Shown: positions 1 through 9,201 of the stretch, piece after piece
Numbering within the stretch: position 1 is the first letter of the stretch
Layout of the letters: every line of letters starts with the position of its first letter
Source of the DNA: Polynucleobacter meluiroseus
GTDB lineage: Bacteria > Pseudomonadota > Gammaproteobacteria > Burkholderiales > Burkholderiaceae
Reading direction: 5' to 3'
DNA: 64,000 bases
NCBI RefSeq assembly: GCF_900205755.1
Contig: NZ_OANS01000002.1
Coordinates: 186,001-250,000, forward strand
Position numbers and translations under genes: made by a program
Notes under the pieces: generated by a model
What the model was told of the DNA's origin: nothing
Databases searched by the model: none
What the model saw: the letters and a program-made list of their open reading frames with translations, nothing else

Positions 1-109
1 GGTATTTTTGGACTCTGTTGGGACACAGTCACGCTTTGCGGATGCTGTACGCGTAAAAGACTGGTATGAACGTTCTGGGGAACTTCAGCCAATTCGGCGT
101 TTAATGTAA
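1..109 (+). CDS. 3' end of an unrecognised protein (partial)
   Basis: An open frame enters from the left edge (codons start at position 2) and stops at TAA 107-109, giving about 35 C-terminal residues that end QPIRRLM. The tail is mixed and charged with no membrane segment. No family signature is visible, so the product is not named. It converges on the IclR gene with only about 9 bases between stop codons. Confidence 0.5.
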   Translation, partial: VFLDSVGTQSRFADAVRVKDWYERSGELQPIRRLM

Positions 110-118
110 AGAGGCTTT

Positions 119-940
119 TTAATCAGCGGTCGGGTCTGTAAACTTAGGCTTATACCCCATGCCCTTTGAAATTTTCAGGGCAGTTTCTTGCAGCGAGCGC
201 GACCAATCAGCCTGAATACGATCCGTTGGCGCGCTGAGTGAGAGACCAGCGACCAACTTACCCGAGTCGTCCAGAATTGATGCTGCATAGCAGCTTACGC
301 CGAGTTCAAGCTCTTCATTATCTTTGGCGGTACTGAGTTGACGAACTTCTTCAAGCTCTCTATCTAGTCGTACTAAATCGGTAATACTATTTTTAGTATG
401 CCCATTTAAACCAGTGCGAGCAGCATAAGCGCGAACTTGATTGGCATCATCACTTGCTAAGAATAATTTACCAACCGAGGTGAGGTGCAGCGGGGCACGA
501 CCACCTATTGCTCTTACCACCTGCATTCCAGAGCGCTCGCTGTAGGCGCGATCAACATAAACAATCTCGTCTCCTTGGCGCACCGAAAGATTGATGGTTT
601 CCCCAGTAGATTTATGCAAAGCACGCATTGGTATTTGAGCGGCTTCTCGCACAGAGAGACGAGCTTTTACTAAATTACCGAGTTCTAGCAAGCGCAAGCC
701 CAAGCGGTAGGTACCACCATCACCACGCTCGACCATCCTGCAGGCTACCAAGTCATTCAATATGCGATGAGCGGTAGAGGGGTGCAAGGAAGTGAGGGCA
801 GCTAGATCTTTTAAGCTGCTGGATTCCTCATGGATTGTTAAGGCATCCAATAAGTTCATCATGCGCTCCACCACCTGGATGGCGGTTTTACCAACTTCCC
901 CAGGAATCTTCTTGGCGGCGAGGGATTTAGTTTCACTCAT
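119..940 (-). CDS. IclR family transcriptional regulator
   Basis: Encodes a 273-residue one-component regulator. A winged helix-turn-helix lies at about residues 25-85, including the recognition stretch LHPSTAHRILNDL. An IclR effector domain follows at about 95-265, with the family hallmarks TSVGKLFLA and the C-terminal ELGVSCYAASI. I chose ATG 940; a TTG at 967 would add nine residues, and neither has a clear Shine-Dalgarno. It is transcribed divergently from the MFS transporter at 1197, and the shared gap holds repeated AGTGCATT boxes. That layout suggests it controls the transporter, and possibly itself, in response to the transported compound. Ligand unknown. Confidence 0.9.
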   Translation of the reverse strand: MSETKSLAAKKIPGEVGKTAIQVVERMMNLLDALTIHEESSSLKDLAALTSLHPSTAHRILNDLVACRMVERGDGGTYRLGLRLLELGNLVKARLSVREAAQIPMRALHKSTGETINLSVRQGDEIVYVDRAYSERSGMQVVRAIGGRAPLHLTSVGKLFLASDDANQVRAYAARTGLNGHTKNSITDLVRLDRELEEVRQLSTAKDNEELELGVSCYAASILDDSGKLVAGLSLSAPTDRIQADWSRSLQETALKISKGMGYKPKFTDPTAD

Positions 941-1056
941 GCTGAATATTGTATCGATTTTCCCCAAAATTGCATATTATGAAATGTAATCTCATGAAGT
1001 CTTTTTAGGAGTTTTTAAAAAAGAGGTCGATTTGCGAATAAGAGGAGTTGGAAAAC

Positions 1057-1094
1057 AGTGCATTTAAATATATAGTGCATTGAAAGAATGCATT
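1057..1094. promoter_or_regulatory. Candidate IclR operator: repeated AGTGCATT boxes
   Basis: AGTGCATT occurs at 1057-1064 and again at 1074-1081, 17 bp apart. AATGCATT follows at 1087-1094. The last two form a perfect inverted repeat TGCATT-gaaag-AATGCA at 1076-1092. Repeated half-sites between a divergent IclR regulator and its neighbour are the expected place for its binding site. The assignment is an inference from position and symmetry. Confidence 0.45.
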
Positions 1095-1196
1095 ACGCAC
1101 CATAAGCGGGATTTTTACGGCTTGGATGGATGGGTCTAGTTCACAATTAGTACTGTTCTAATTATTCAGCCTCACTCACACTTTAAGGATATTGCA

Positions 1197-2465
1197 ATGA
1201 GTTCATCAACCATGGGTTTGCAAAGTACAAGCAGTAACCCATTGAAATCGAAATGGATCCAACTGGCTTTGGGTGTTATTTGTATGATGGCTATCTCCAG
1301 CCCTCAGTATGTTTGGGCGCTCTTTACCAAGCCAATCATGGGTCAGCTAGGCGTTACTTTGACCGAGCTACAGATTACATTTTCCATCTTGATTGTGCTG
1401 CAAACCTTTTTCTCGCCATTTCAAGGCTATTTAGTCGACAAATTTGGCCCTCGCTTATTGCTTTCTATCGGTACGGTGTTGACCGGAGCAAGTTGGGTTT
1501 TATCGGCTAATGTAACTACGGTATCTAATCTCTATATTACTTATGGTGTGTTGGGGGGACTGGGTACCGGCATTGTTTATATCGGTGTTGTTGGTTTGAT
1601 GGTGCGCTGGTTTCCAAGCAATCGTGGTTTTGCCGTGGGCATGGTTGCAGCCGGCTATGGCATCGGCGCTTTATTAACCACTTTCCCAATTGCAACCAGT
1701 TTGGCTGAGTCAGGCCTGCAAGGAACCTTAACAGTCTTTGGCTACATTATTGGTGCCGTTGGTTTATTGGCTGCTCAGGGTATTCGTGTACCGCATGCCG
1801 ATCGTACGCAAACCGCCAGCCAAATTGAAGCAGCTGCTTCAGGAGTCTCTCCTAAAGTAATGCTGAAAACCCCCGTTTTCTGGTTAATGTTTTTAATGAT
1901 GTCGATGATGTCTACCTCAGGTCTGATGGTGATATCGCAAATGGGTGCTTTTGCAAAAGATTTTGGTATTACATCGGCAATGGTTTTTGGTATGGCTGCA
2001 TTGCCGCTGGCATTGACTATTGACCGTGTTTGCAATGGCCTTACTCGCCCCTTATTTGGTTGGATCTCTGATCGCATTGGCCGTGAGTACACGATGACTA
2101 TTGCTTTTGGTCTTGAGGCGGTAGCGATGTTTGTCTGGGTCATGACTCGCTCAGATCCGGTCATGTTTGTGTTGATGTCAGGTATTGTATTTTTTGGTTG
2201 GGGCGAGATTTTCTCTTTATTCCCATCCACCTTGACAGACACGTTTGGCCAAAAACACGCCACCACAAATTATGGCTTTTTGTATATGGCTCAGGGTGTG
2301 GGATCCATTATCGGAGCGCCTGTTGCAGCGTATATTCATGGAGTAACAGATAGTTGGATGCCTGTCTTCACAATCATGATTATTTTGGATGCCAGTGCGG
2401 CAATCCTAGCCTTCTTTGTGCTTCGTCCTATGCGTGCTAAATACTTAAAAACGCAAGCAAGCTAA
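1197..2465 (+). CDS. MFS transporter, OFA (oxalate/formate antiporter-like) family
   Basis: Encodes a 422-residue inner-membrane carrier with about 12 hydrophobic segments. The MFS loop motif is seen as YLVDKFGPR after the second helix and repeated as GWISDRIGRE in the second half. The stretches FPSNRGFAVGM and NYGFLYMAQGVGS resemble the OFA branch, which carries small monocarboxylates or dicarboxylates. The start ATG has AAGGA nine bases upstream. It is divergent from the IclR gene, its probable regulator, and is followed by a strong terminator. The substrate cannot be read from sequence; a small organic acid is a guess from the family. Confidence 0.88.
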   Translation: MSSSTMGLQSTSSNPLKSKWIQLALGVICMMAISSPQYVWALFTKPIMGQLGVTLTELQITFSILIVLQTFFSPFQGYLVDKFGPRLLLSIGTVLTGASWVLSANVTTVSNLYITYGVLGGLGTGIVYIGVVGLMVRWFPSNRGFAVGMVAAGYGIGALLTTFPIATSLAESGLQGTLTVFGYIIGAVGLLAAQGIRVPHADRTQTASQIEAAASGVSPKVMLKTPVFWLMFLMMSMMSTSGLMVISQMGAFAKDFGITSAMVFGMAALPLALTIDRVCNGLTRPLFGWISDRIGREYTMTIAFGLEAVAMFVWVMTRSDPVMFVLMSGIVFFGWGEIFSLFPSTLTDTFGQKHATTNYGFLYMAQGVGSIIGAPVAAYIHGVTDSWMPVFTIMIILDASAAILAFFVLRPMRAKYLKTQAS

Positions 2466-2489
2466 AGATTGAGTACTACTAATGCATGA

Positions 2490-2524
2490 GGGCCAATCAC
2501 TTTGAAGTGACTGGCCCTTTTTTA
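2490..2524 (+). terminator. Rho-independent terminator of the MFS gene
   Basis: A 13-bp stem with one A/C mismatch (GGGCCAATCACTT, then AAGTGACTGGCCC) and a 2-base loop is followed by a run of seven T. It lies 25 bp after the MFS stop. There is no T run in the opposite direction, so it serves the plus strand. Confidence 0.85.
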
Positions 2525-2547
2525 TTGCCTCAAGGGGTATGAAGACT

Positions 2548-4146
2548 CTAGAATGCGCTAACTGCGCCATCACTCCTTGGATCCCAGCCACCATGCAGCG
2601 TGCCAGAGGGATCGCGAATAATGCAACCAGCATGACCAACGCTCTCATCGAACGAATCCAGCATTTCAATGTCGTGCCCTAAGTTATGCAGCTCTTTGGT
2701 GACCGAAGGATTAAAACGGGATTCGAGTTTGAGGCTATCGCTAGTCTGACCCCAAGTGCGTCCCAGCAACCAACGTGGACGGCTAATAGCATCTTGTGGA
2801 TCTAGCCCATAAACTGCAGTGCGTGTAAAAACCGCGCATTGGGTTTGGGGTTGTCCATCGCCGCCCATCGTGCCATAGACCATCGTGCGTCCATCCTTGA
2901 ATAAGGCGAGCGCTGGATTGAGCGTATGAAAGGGTTTGCGATATGGTTCTAAATGATTGAGAGTTGCTGGATCTAAAGAAAAACTACAACCCCGATTTTG
3001 CCAATTAACGCCTGTACTAGGGAGCACGATCCCAGCACCAAACTCATGATAAATACTTTGAATAAAGGAAACGCTGTTTCCTTGCCCATCGACTACTCCC
3101 ATCCAAATCGTATCCGCCGGACCTTTACCTTGACCCCATGGCAATGCCTTTTCTAAATTAATATTGCTTGCTAATTTTTTAAGGAAAGCGGGAGACAAGA
3201 GGGATTGTGGATCTCTTTTCATATAAGCAGGATCCGTCACAAACTCATCACGCACTTTAAAAGCTTGTTTTGTGGCCTCGACGCACAGATGGACATATTC
3301 CGCGCTATCGACTTTGAAGCGCTTTAAATTCAGCTGATCTAAGATGCCAATGATCATGAGTGACACAACACCTTGAGTAGGCGGAGTCATGTTGTAGACC
3401 TTGCCCATGCTGTGCTTTAACTGCAAGGGATCAATCAGTTGCGCGCGATGCCGACGCAGATCGTCAAGTCGGAGGGGGCTGCCTAGATCGGTTAATTCTT
3501 GCGCAAGCGAGTTTGCTAAATCACCGCGATAGTAATCGTCAGTCCCTTTACGAGCAATCTGGTCTAAAGTCCTAGCAAGACGTTCTTGTTTAAAAATGCT
3601 GCCAACTTCAGGAGCCTCACCTTTAACTAAAAAGGTTTTGGCAAAACCAGGAATAGGGCTGAGCTCTTCCTGTTTTTTCGCAGTCAAGCTTGATTGGCTA
3701 TAAGTGACTGGTACACCGTGTTCGGCATAATAAATTGCGTCTGCTAACAAACGGGAGAGCGGTAGTTTTCCTCCAAGACCTTGCTTTGAAAGACGCTGCG
3801 CTGCACCCCAGCCAGAAATCGTTCCGGCAACGGTATTGGCTGCTAAAGCACCGCGAAAGGGAATCGATTGGGTTATCCCCCGATCGGCATACCATTGCTT
3901 TGTAGCCAAACCTGCTGCTGCACCACAAGCATCAATGCCACCCATTGCCTTGCCAGGGGAGTGAATTACCCAGAATGAGTCGCCACCTATGGAGTTCATA
4001 TGGGGATAGACCACCGCAATCGTTGCGGCGGCAGCAACCATTGCTTCTAAGGCATTGCCTCCCTCCCTAAGAACAGCTAAGGCCGAACCTGATGCGAGGG
4101 AATGCGGCGCAACCGCCATTCCTCTAATTCCCCATTTTTGTTGCAT
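2548..4146 (-). CDS. Gamma-glutamyltransferase-family (Ntn) hydrolase, YwrD-like
   Basis: A 532-residue member of the gamma-glutamyltranspeptidase / cephalosporin acylase family, which matures by self-cleavage before a catalytic Thr. The expected nucleophile is Thr346 in DTIWMGVVD, where classical enzymes have TTHxSVVD. Other family marks are NSIGGDSFW near residue 51, TPPTQG near 254 and GTMGGDGQPQTQ in the C-terminal part. No signal peptide is visible, so it is probably cytoplasmic, unlike the periplasmic E. coli enzyme. It starts 92 bp after pyrD on the same strand. The exact substrate (glutathione, another gamma-glutamyl compound or an amide) is open. Confidence 0.85.
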   Translation of the reverse strand: MQQKWGIRGMAVAPHSLASGSALAVLREGGNALEAMVAAAATIAVVYPHMNSIGGDSFWVIHSPGKAMGGIDACGAAAGLATKQWYADRGITQSIPFRGALAANTVAGTISGWGAAQRLSKQGLGGKLPLSRLLADAIYYAEHGVPVTYSQSSLTAKKQEELSPIPGFAKTFLVKGEAPEVGSIFKQERLARTLDQIARKGTDDYYRGDLANSLAQELTDLGSPLRLDDLRRHRAQLIDPLQLKHSMGKVYNMTPPTQGVVSLMIIGILDQLNLKRFKVDSAEYVHLCVEATKQAFKVRDEFVTDPAYMKRDPQSLLSPAFLKKLASNINLEKALPWGQGKGPADTIWMGVVDGQGNSVSFIQSIYHEFGAGIVLPSTGVNWQNRGCSFSLDPATLNHLEPYRKPFHTLNPALALFKDGRTMVYGTMGGDGQPQTQCAVFTRTAVYGLDPQDAISRPRWLLGRTWGQTSDSLKLESRFNPSVTKELHNLGHDIEMLDSFDESVGHAGCIIRDPSGTLHGGWDPRSDGAVSAF

Positions 4147-4238
4147 TGAAAACTCCCCCTAGAAACGGATTAAATAGATATTTATTATTGTGTGACTCAA
4201 AACCGAATCAGCAACACAGCGCAAAGATTCATTAGGCT

Positions 4239-5270
4239 CTATTGCTTTAAGGCAGTCGCACATTCGTAAACCAGTGCAGGCCCTTTGAAAATCAGTCCGC
4301 TATAAAGCTGGATTAAGCTAGCGCCAGCCGCTACTTTTTCTTGGGCATCAGCACCAGACAGAATGCCACCCACTCCGATGATCGGTATAGCGCCTTGCAG
4401 ACGCGCATGCAGCGTTTTAATGACGTCCGTTGAGGCTGCCTTAAGCGGTGCTCCTGATAAGCCGCCTGCTTCATGTCCATGCTTTAATTTACTTACTGAC
4501 TCCCGAGCGATAGTGGTGTTGGTGGCAATTACGGCGTCAATGCCAAATTCCTGCAGAAGATCAGCAATCAGATTGACATCCTGATGATGTAAATCTGGTG
4601 CTATTTTTAAGAAGAGGGGCTTGCGCACGCTGTAACTATCGTTAAGTCGCTGGCGGGCTTCGCTCAAGTCCCTGAGTAATGAGCGCAACAAATCTTCACC
4701 TTGGAGGGCACGTAGATTCTGCGTATTGGGCGAAGAGATATTGACGGTAATGTAGCTAGAAATTTCATAAACAGATTCCATCGCCTTGATGTAGTCGCTT
4801 GCGGCGCTTTCAATTGGGGTGGCTGCATTTTTGCCGATATTTAAACCAAGTACCCCCCCGTTTTGCCAAAAGTTAGATTGCTTAACTCGTTCCACACAAG
4901 TCTCAACACCATCATTATTAAAGCCCATGCGATTAATAATCCCTTGGGCTTGAGAGAGTCTAAACATGCGCGGTTTTGGGTTGCCTGCTTGTGGCAGAGG
5001 AGTGACGGTACCTATCTCAAGAAAACCAAATCCAAGTGCGGCGAGTGCATCAATGTGTTTGCCATCCTTATCGAGTCCAGCGGCAAGTCCCACTGGATTA
5101 GGAAAGGCAATGCCACAAACAATTTTGGGGTCGGAAACTGGTTGTTCGATGAGAAGCTTGAGTAAACCCCAGCGCTCCGCACGATCCAAATTGCTAAGCG
5201 CTAAATTATGGGATTGTTCGGGGTCTAATTTAAAGAGTAAGGGGCGTAAATATGCGTAACTATCAATCAT
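4239..5270 (-). CDS. pyrD: Dihydroorotate dehydrogenase (quinone), class 2
   Basis: This FMN enzyme oxidises dihydroorotate to orotate in pyrimidine synthesis and passes electrons to quinone at the inner membrane. The 343 residues have the class-2 length and an N-terminal amphipathic membrane-docking stretch (YAYLRPLLFKLDPEQSH). The active-site base is the serine region NISSPNTQNLR. The C-terminal phosphate-binding loop is GVGGILSGADA. It lies 9 bp downstream of bpt on the minus strand and looks co-transcribed with bpt and aat. Confidence 0.97.
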   Translation of the reverse strand: MIDSYAYLRPLLFKLDPEQSHNLALSNLDRAERWGLLKLLIEQPVSDPKIVCGIAFPNPVGLAAGLDKDGKHIDALAALGFGFLEIGTVTPLPQAGNPKPRMFRLSQAQGIINRMGFNNDGVETCVERVKQSNFWQNGGVLGLNIGKNAATPIESAASDYIKAMESVYEISSYITVNISSPNTQNLRALQGEDLLRSLLRDLSEARQRLNDSYSVRKPLFLKIAPDLHHQDVNLIADLLQEFGIDAVIATNTTIARESVSKLKHGHEAGGLSGAPLKAASTDVIKTLHARLQGAIPIIGVGGILSGADAQEKVAAGASLIQLYSGLIFKGPALVYECATALKQ

Positions 5271-5279
5271 GGTTAGATA

Positions 5280-6026
5280 TTATGGCCCAATGATGGGCTG
5301 CCAGCGATTCTCGAGCAAACCTTCAAGGGGTTGAAAGAGGACCTTGTAAGCCATTTTTTCACTATTTTTTATGTAGTAGCCCAAATAAAGATAGGGCAGA
5401 TTGAGTTCACGGGCTTGCTCAATTTGCCAGAGGATGCTGTAGGTTCCGTAACTAGATCCGTTATCACTCGCATCGTAAAAGGTATATACCGATGAAATTC
5501 CCTGCTCAAGAATATCAATCATGCTCACCATTCGTAAACGACCAGGAGTCACTCCTAAAGCGCCATCTCTGAATTCAACGATGCGCGAGTTTACGCGACT
5601 TTGCAGTAGAAATTGAGTATATTGATCTTGATCATCCCCATCCATAGCACTACCAGTGTGACGCTCTTTTTGGTATTTTTGATAAAGTGCAAAGTGTTCT
5701 TCTTGATAGCCTAAATCCAAAACATGCACTTCTAAGTCTTGGTGACGCTTGCTTGCGCGCCGTTGGCTTCGATTGGGTTTGAATTGATTGACCAATACCC
5801 TCGAGGCTATACAAGCTCTGCAGGCATCGCAATAAGGTCGATAGGTGTAAAGACCACTCCGCCGAAATCCTGCATCAACGAGCTCACCATATAAATCTGT
5901 GTTGATAAGGTGGGCAGGTGTTGCAACCTGGGACCGTGCAATCCGGGTGGGAAAATAACTGCATGGATAAGTTGCTGTTGCGTAAAACTGCAACGTTGTT
6001 AAGGGAAGCTCATTTAACTTTGTCAT
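5280..6026 (-). CDS. bpt: Aspartate/glutamate leucyltransferase (Bpt)
   Basis: This enzyme transfers leucine from Leu-tRNA to proteins with N-terminal Asp or Glu, making them ClpS/ClpAP substrates in the N-degron pathway. The 248-residue protein has the N-terminal cysteine motif [11 protein letters not shown] and the cluster [12 protein letters not shown] typical of the ATE/Bpt family. The C-terminal acetyltransferase-like fold includes [11 protein letters not shown] 6026 overlaps the aat stop codon as ATGA, so I preferred it over the TTG six bases upstream. The overlap implies translational coupling with aat. Confidence 0.94.
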   Translation of the reverse strand: MTKLNELPLTTLQFYATATYPCSYFPTRIARSQVATPAHLINTDLYGELVDAGFRRSGLYTYRPYCDACRACIASRVLVNQFKPNRSQRRASKRHQDLEVHVLDLGYQEEHFALYQKYQKERHTGSAMDGDDQDQYTQFLLQSRVNSRIVEFRDGALGVTPGRLRMVSMIDILEQGISSVYTFYDASDNGSSYGTYSILWQIEQARELNLPYLYLGYYIKNSEKMAYKVLFQPLEGLLENRWQPIIGP

Positions 6027-6760
6027 AACCAATGCCGCAAAATTGCTTTATCAAATTTCCATAGAATCTCTATAGTAGATTGATTTTGAGCGACCTGCAG
6101 AGCCTCAAGGAAATCTACCCTAGCAATGGGTTTCGCGCCTAAGGAGCTCAAATGACTTGTTTCTTGCTGGCAGTCAATCATGCCAATCCCTTGTTGCAGG
6201 CAAAAAGCGCAGAGTGCCGCTAGGGCCAGCTTTGAGGCATCAGGTTGGCGGCTAAACATCGATTCACCAAAAACCATTGTGCCAAAAGAAACGCAATACA
6301 AACCCCCAATGATTTGTTGACCCTGCGTAATTGCGATGCAATGTGCTCGCCCTTGTTCAAAAAGTGCCGTATAAGAATCCATGATTTCATGAGTGATCCA
6401 GGTGCCATCTTGATCTTTGCGTGTACTTGTTGCACAGGCACGCACAATAGCCCCGAAATCACCGTCCACAATAATATTGCTGTGAGGATCCAGCAGAAAT
6501 TGACGTATCGTTTTTTTAAACGAGTGATGACATTCAAAATCCGCTGGCTTTAAGACCATGCGTGGATTTGGTGACCACCATAGTACGGGTTGATTATCGG
6601 AGTACCAAGGAAAAATACCGGATTGATAGGCGGCTGCTAGCTGCCCTGGATAGATTCGCTCACTCACCGCAATTAAGCCAGGGACGGTGGGATCTGGATC
6701 TTCTTGATACAGTGGATTGGGGAAGGGATCGTTAGCGCCTAGCCAGTGAATGGTGCCCAT
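6023..6760 (-). CDS. aat: Leucyl/phenylalanyl-tRNA--protein transferase
   Basis: Aat adds Leu or Phe from charged tRNA to proteins with N-terminal Arg or Lys, marking them for ClpAP. The 245 residues carry family signatures: [21 protein letters not shown] near residues 48-68 and [17 protein letters not shown] near 158-175. It overlaps bpt by four bases, so both bacterial N-degron transferases are made from one message. The clpS and clpA genes are not in this window. Confidence 0.95.
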   Translation of the reverse strand: MGTIHWLGANDPFPNPLYQEDPDPTVPGLIAVSERIYPGQLAAAYQSGIFPWYSDNQPVLWWSPNPRMVLKPADFECHHSFKKTIRQFLLDPHSNIIVDGDFGAIVRACATSTRKDQDGTWITHEIMDSYTALFEQGRAHCIAITQGQQIIGGLYCVSFGTMVFGESMFSRQPDASKLALAALCAFCLQQGIGMIDCQQETSHLSSLGAKPIARVDFLEALQVAQNQSTIEILWKFDKAILRHWL

Positions 6761-6778
6761 AGTTTCTAAGCGAGTTTT

Positions 6779-7339
6779 TTAAACCTGCTTTTTTGGAAGG
6801 AGGTCGCGGCAATGCACCTGAGCGTCAAGGCCTGTATTGAATGCGCCTGATGCGCGATCAGCAAAGAACCATTCCAGCGTGTATTGCACAGTAGGGAATG
6901 CAATGTCATCCCAAGGAATTTCATTTTCATTGAATAAAGCCACTTCGAGACTTTCTTCACCGGCAGAAAAGTCAGGCGTTGTCATTCTAGCCAAATAGAA
7001 AAAATGGACTTGCTGTGCTTGGGGTACGTTTAATACCGAATACAGTTGACCAATTTGGACTTCAACACCAGCTTCCTCGAGTGTTTCTCTGGCGGCCCCT
7101 GCGCTGGTACTTTCACCTAATTCTAAAAAACCCGCTGGTAGCGTCCAGTATCCAAGCCTAGGCTCAATAGCGCGCCGACATAACAATACCTGTTTGCCAA
7201 ACACGGGGATACTGCCCACAACATTCCGGGGATTTTGATAATGAACTATCCCGCAAGCTTCACAGACAAAGCGCTCACGCGAGTCATCTGCTGGAATCTT
7301 GACGGAAATAGGAAGGGCGCAGTTTGAACAAAACTTCAT
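6779..7339 (-). CDS. Nudix hydrolase with N-terminal zinc ribbon
   Basis: Encodes a 186-residue protein. The N-terminus has two cysteine pairs (CSNC and CEAC) forming a zinc ribbon at about residues 4-33. A Nudix fold follows, with the box GFLELGESTSAGAARETLEE, a match to GX5EX7REUXEEXGU. This fits small zinc-ribbon Nudix proteins that cleave ADP-ribose or NAD-type pyrophosphates, but it is shorter than NudC. It sits between pabBC (9 bp gap) and aat (18 bp gap) on the minus strand. Substrate unresolved. Confidence 0.88.
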   Translation of the reverse strand: MKFCSNCALPISVKIPADDSRERFVCEACGIVHYQNPRNVVGSIPVFGKQVLLCRRAIEPRLGYWTLPAGFLELGESTSAGAARETLEEAGVEVQIGQLYSVLNVPQAQQVHFFYLARMTTPDFSAGEESLEVALFNENEIPWDDIAFPTVQYTLEWFFADRASGAFNTGLDAQVHCRDLLPKKQV

Positions 7340-7348
7340 GCAGACTTT

Positions 7349-9169
7349 CTAAAAAGAGGCGGTGATAGTGCCGCGCAGGGCATTGGTAAGCATCAGTTCA
7401 TCTGCCATTAAAACATCCTCAATAGTCAGGTTAGCTTCACGGGCATTCCAATGTGGGTCATTAAGAATTTTGGCGCGCATCACGCCCGGAAGAACGCCCG
7501 CAGAAACAGGGGGTGTAAACCACCCAGACACCCCTTTTAGCTTAATAAAAACACTGGTTCTTCCACCTTCTGTTACCAAACCATATTCATTGATAAATAG
7601 AGCATCAAATCCACCCTGAGATTCAGCTATTTGCCAAGCTTGATCATAGACCTCTCGAGAGTGCGTTTTATGCCTTAACAGCGGATTACCTGAATACATC
7701 ATGCCTTGCTTACTTTCAGGCAATAGGTCTCTAGCCCAAAAAACTTTGACTATCTTTGGGAGGGGTTCGAATACAGAGGTTTTAATAGCGATCTCTCCAA
7801 AAGGAGATAAATCCAATCTGAGGCGATAGGAGTAGTCCTTATCCACGAGAAGGACTGCCTGATGAATCTGTCTCTCAGCCTCGCTAAGATTAAATGGAAT
7901 CATTAAGTCCATGGCAGAGGTTTGCATACGCTGCAAATGCGCCGCCAGCATTTGAGCCGTGCCGTGCTTAACCAAGATGGTTTCAAAGAGTCCTACCTGG
8001 CTAGGTAGCTGAGTCAGAAAAGCGGATTTAACACTACATTCTTCCCATTCTTCTTGAGCGCGAGAGTCATGGGTAATTCCGGCACCAACCCCCAAGACAA
8101 AGGTGCTTGCTTGAGATGCCTCTACACGCTCAATTTCAACTGTCCGAATCGGCACGCTCAAGGCAAAATCTCCTTGCGGATCAAACCAACCTAGGGCACC
8201 GCAGTAGTAGCCTCTGTCGGTCGGCTCCAACTCTTGAATGATTTCCATGCTCCTTTTCTTTGGTGCCCCCGTAACGGAACCGCAGGGAAAGACCGCATTG
8301 AGTATTTCTAAGAGAGTGAGATGGGATTTAGCCTGAGCCTCAATCGTTGAGGTCATCTGCAAAACATCACCATGTTGTGCAACGCTAAAAAGGGCGGGGA
8401 CATGCACGCTACCTAGTTCCGCGATGCGACTGAGGTCATTACGCAGTAGATCAACGATCATCACATTTTCAGCCTGATTTTTAGGATCAGAGGATAAGTG
8501 CTCGGCCGTCGATTGAAGGGCATTAGCAGTGCCTTTCATAGGCATGGCTTTTAACGTATCACTCTCTCGCTGCAGAAAGAGCTCGGGTGATTGCGAAAGA
8601 ATAAAGTGAGTACCAGAATCAATATAAGCCCCGAATCGACCTGGCTGGCGCGCCCGCAAGCGTGCGTACAAAGCAAGCGGAGAGCCATACACTTTGCCGG
8701 TAATGCGGAAGGTATGGTTTATTTGGTAAACATCACCATTGCGAATGTACTCTTGAATAGTGCAAATATCTTTGGCAAAGTCGCTCTCATGCAAAGACAG
8801 TTGAACATCACTGATTCCACACAGTCGCTGCTCCTCTTGCAGCAGTGCTAACTGCGTTGCTAACCACGCATCCACTTCTAACTTGGAGAGTGTTTGGTAG
8901 CTAGAAAATGACCAAGCTTCAATGAGTGGGTGTGAGCTAGGGCGTGCAGGAAGATCGTGAAATTGCTGGCCTAATTCATAGGCAAATGCTGCAACAACAT
9001 ATTCGCCCTTGGCGAGAGCCTGCTCTAGATCCCGCAAACATTCTGCAGTTTGCAGAACATCTTCCGCGGACTGCCCACTGGGCTCAATCCTCCAGTAGGC
9101 AATAGGTTCTTGATAAAGACGGCTCGAGGGTCTTGCATCAGTACTTTGAGCGTCATCAAGCAATATCAT
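7349..9169 (-). CDS. pabB: Fused aminodeoxychorismate synthase component I / aminodeoxychorismate lyase
   Basis: A 606-residue fusion covering two p-aminobenzoate steps of folate synthesis. Residues 1 to about 365 are the chorismate-binding PabB part, with MPMKGTA (the active-site Lys of PabB enzymes), DLLRNDLSRIA, GSVTGAPKKRS and GYYCGALGW. From about residue 390 (VGLFETILV) the PLP-dependent PabC-like lyase begins, including RHKTHSREVYDQA with the probable PLP lysine and TEGGRTSVF. The glutaminase partner PabA is not in the window. Lies 32 bp after the cyclophilin gene. Confidence 0.95.
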   Translation of the reverse strand: MILLDDAQSTDARPSSRLYQEPIAYWRIEPSGQSAEDVLQTAECLRDLEQALAKGEYVVAAFAYELGQQFHDLPARPSSHPLIEAWSFSSYQTLSKLEVDAWLATQLALLQEEQRLCGISDVQLSLHESDFAKDICTIQEYIRNGDVYQINHTFRITGKVYGSPLALYARLRARQPGRFGAYIDSGTHFILSQSPELFLQRESDTLKAMPMKGTANALQSTAEHLSSDPKNQAENVMIVDLLRNDLSRIAELGSVHVPALFSVAQHGDVLQMTSTIEAQAKSHLTLLEILNAVFPCGSVTGAPKKRSMEIIQELEPTDRGYYCGALGWFDPQGDFALSVPIRTVEIERVEASQASTFVLGVGAGITHDSRAQEEWEECSVKSAFLTQLPSQVGLFETILVKHGTAQMLAAHLQRMQTSAMDLMIPFNLSEAERQIHQAVLLVDKDYSYRLRLDLSPFGEIAIKTSVFEPLPKIVKVFWARDLLPESKQGMMYSGNPLLRHKTHSREVYDQAWQIAESQGGFDALFINEYGLVTEGGRTSVFIKLKGVSGWFTPPVSAGVLPGVMRAKILNDPHWNAREANLTIEDVLMADELMLTNALRGTITASF

Positions 9170-9201
9170 TACATGTGCTTCGAGCTTAGTTGTTTCGCGA
9201 A

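Noticed and set aside
1775..2266. 163-codon open frame antisense to the MFS gene
   Set aside because: Shadow of a real gene: no ribosome site, no family motif, biased composition expected from the opposite strand of a membrane protein gene.
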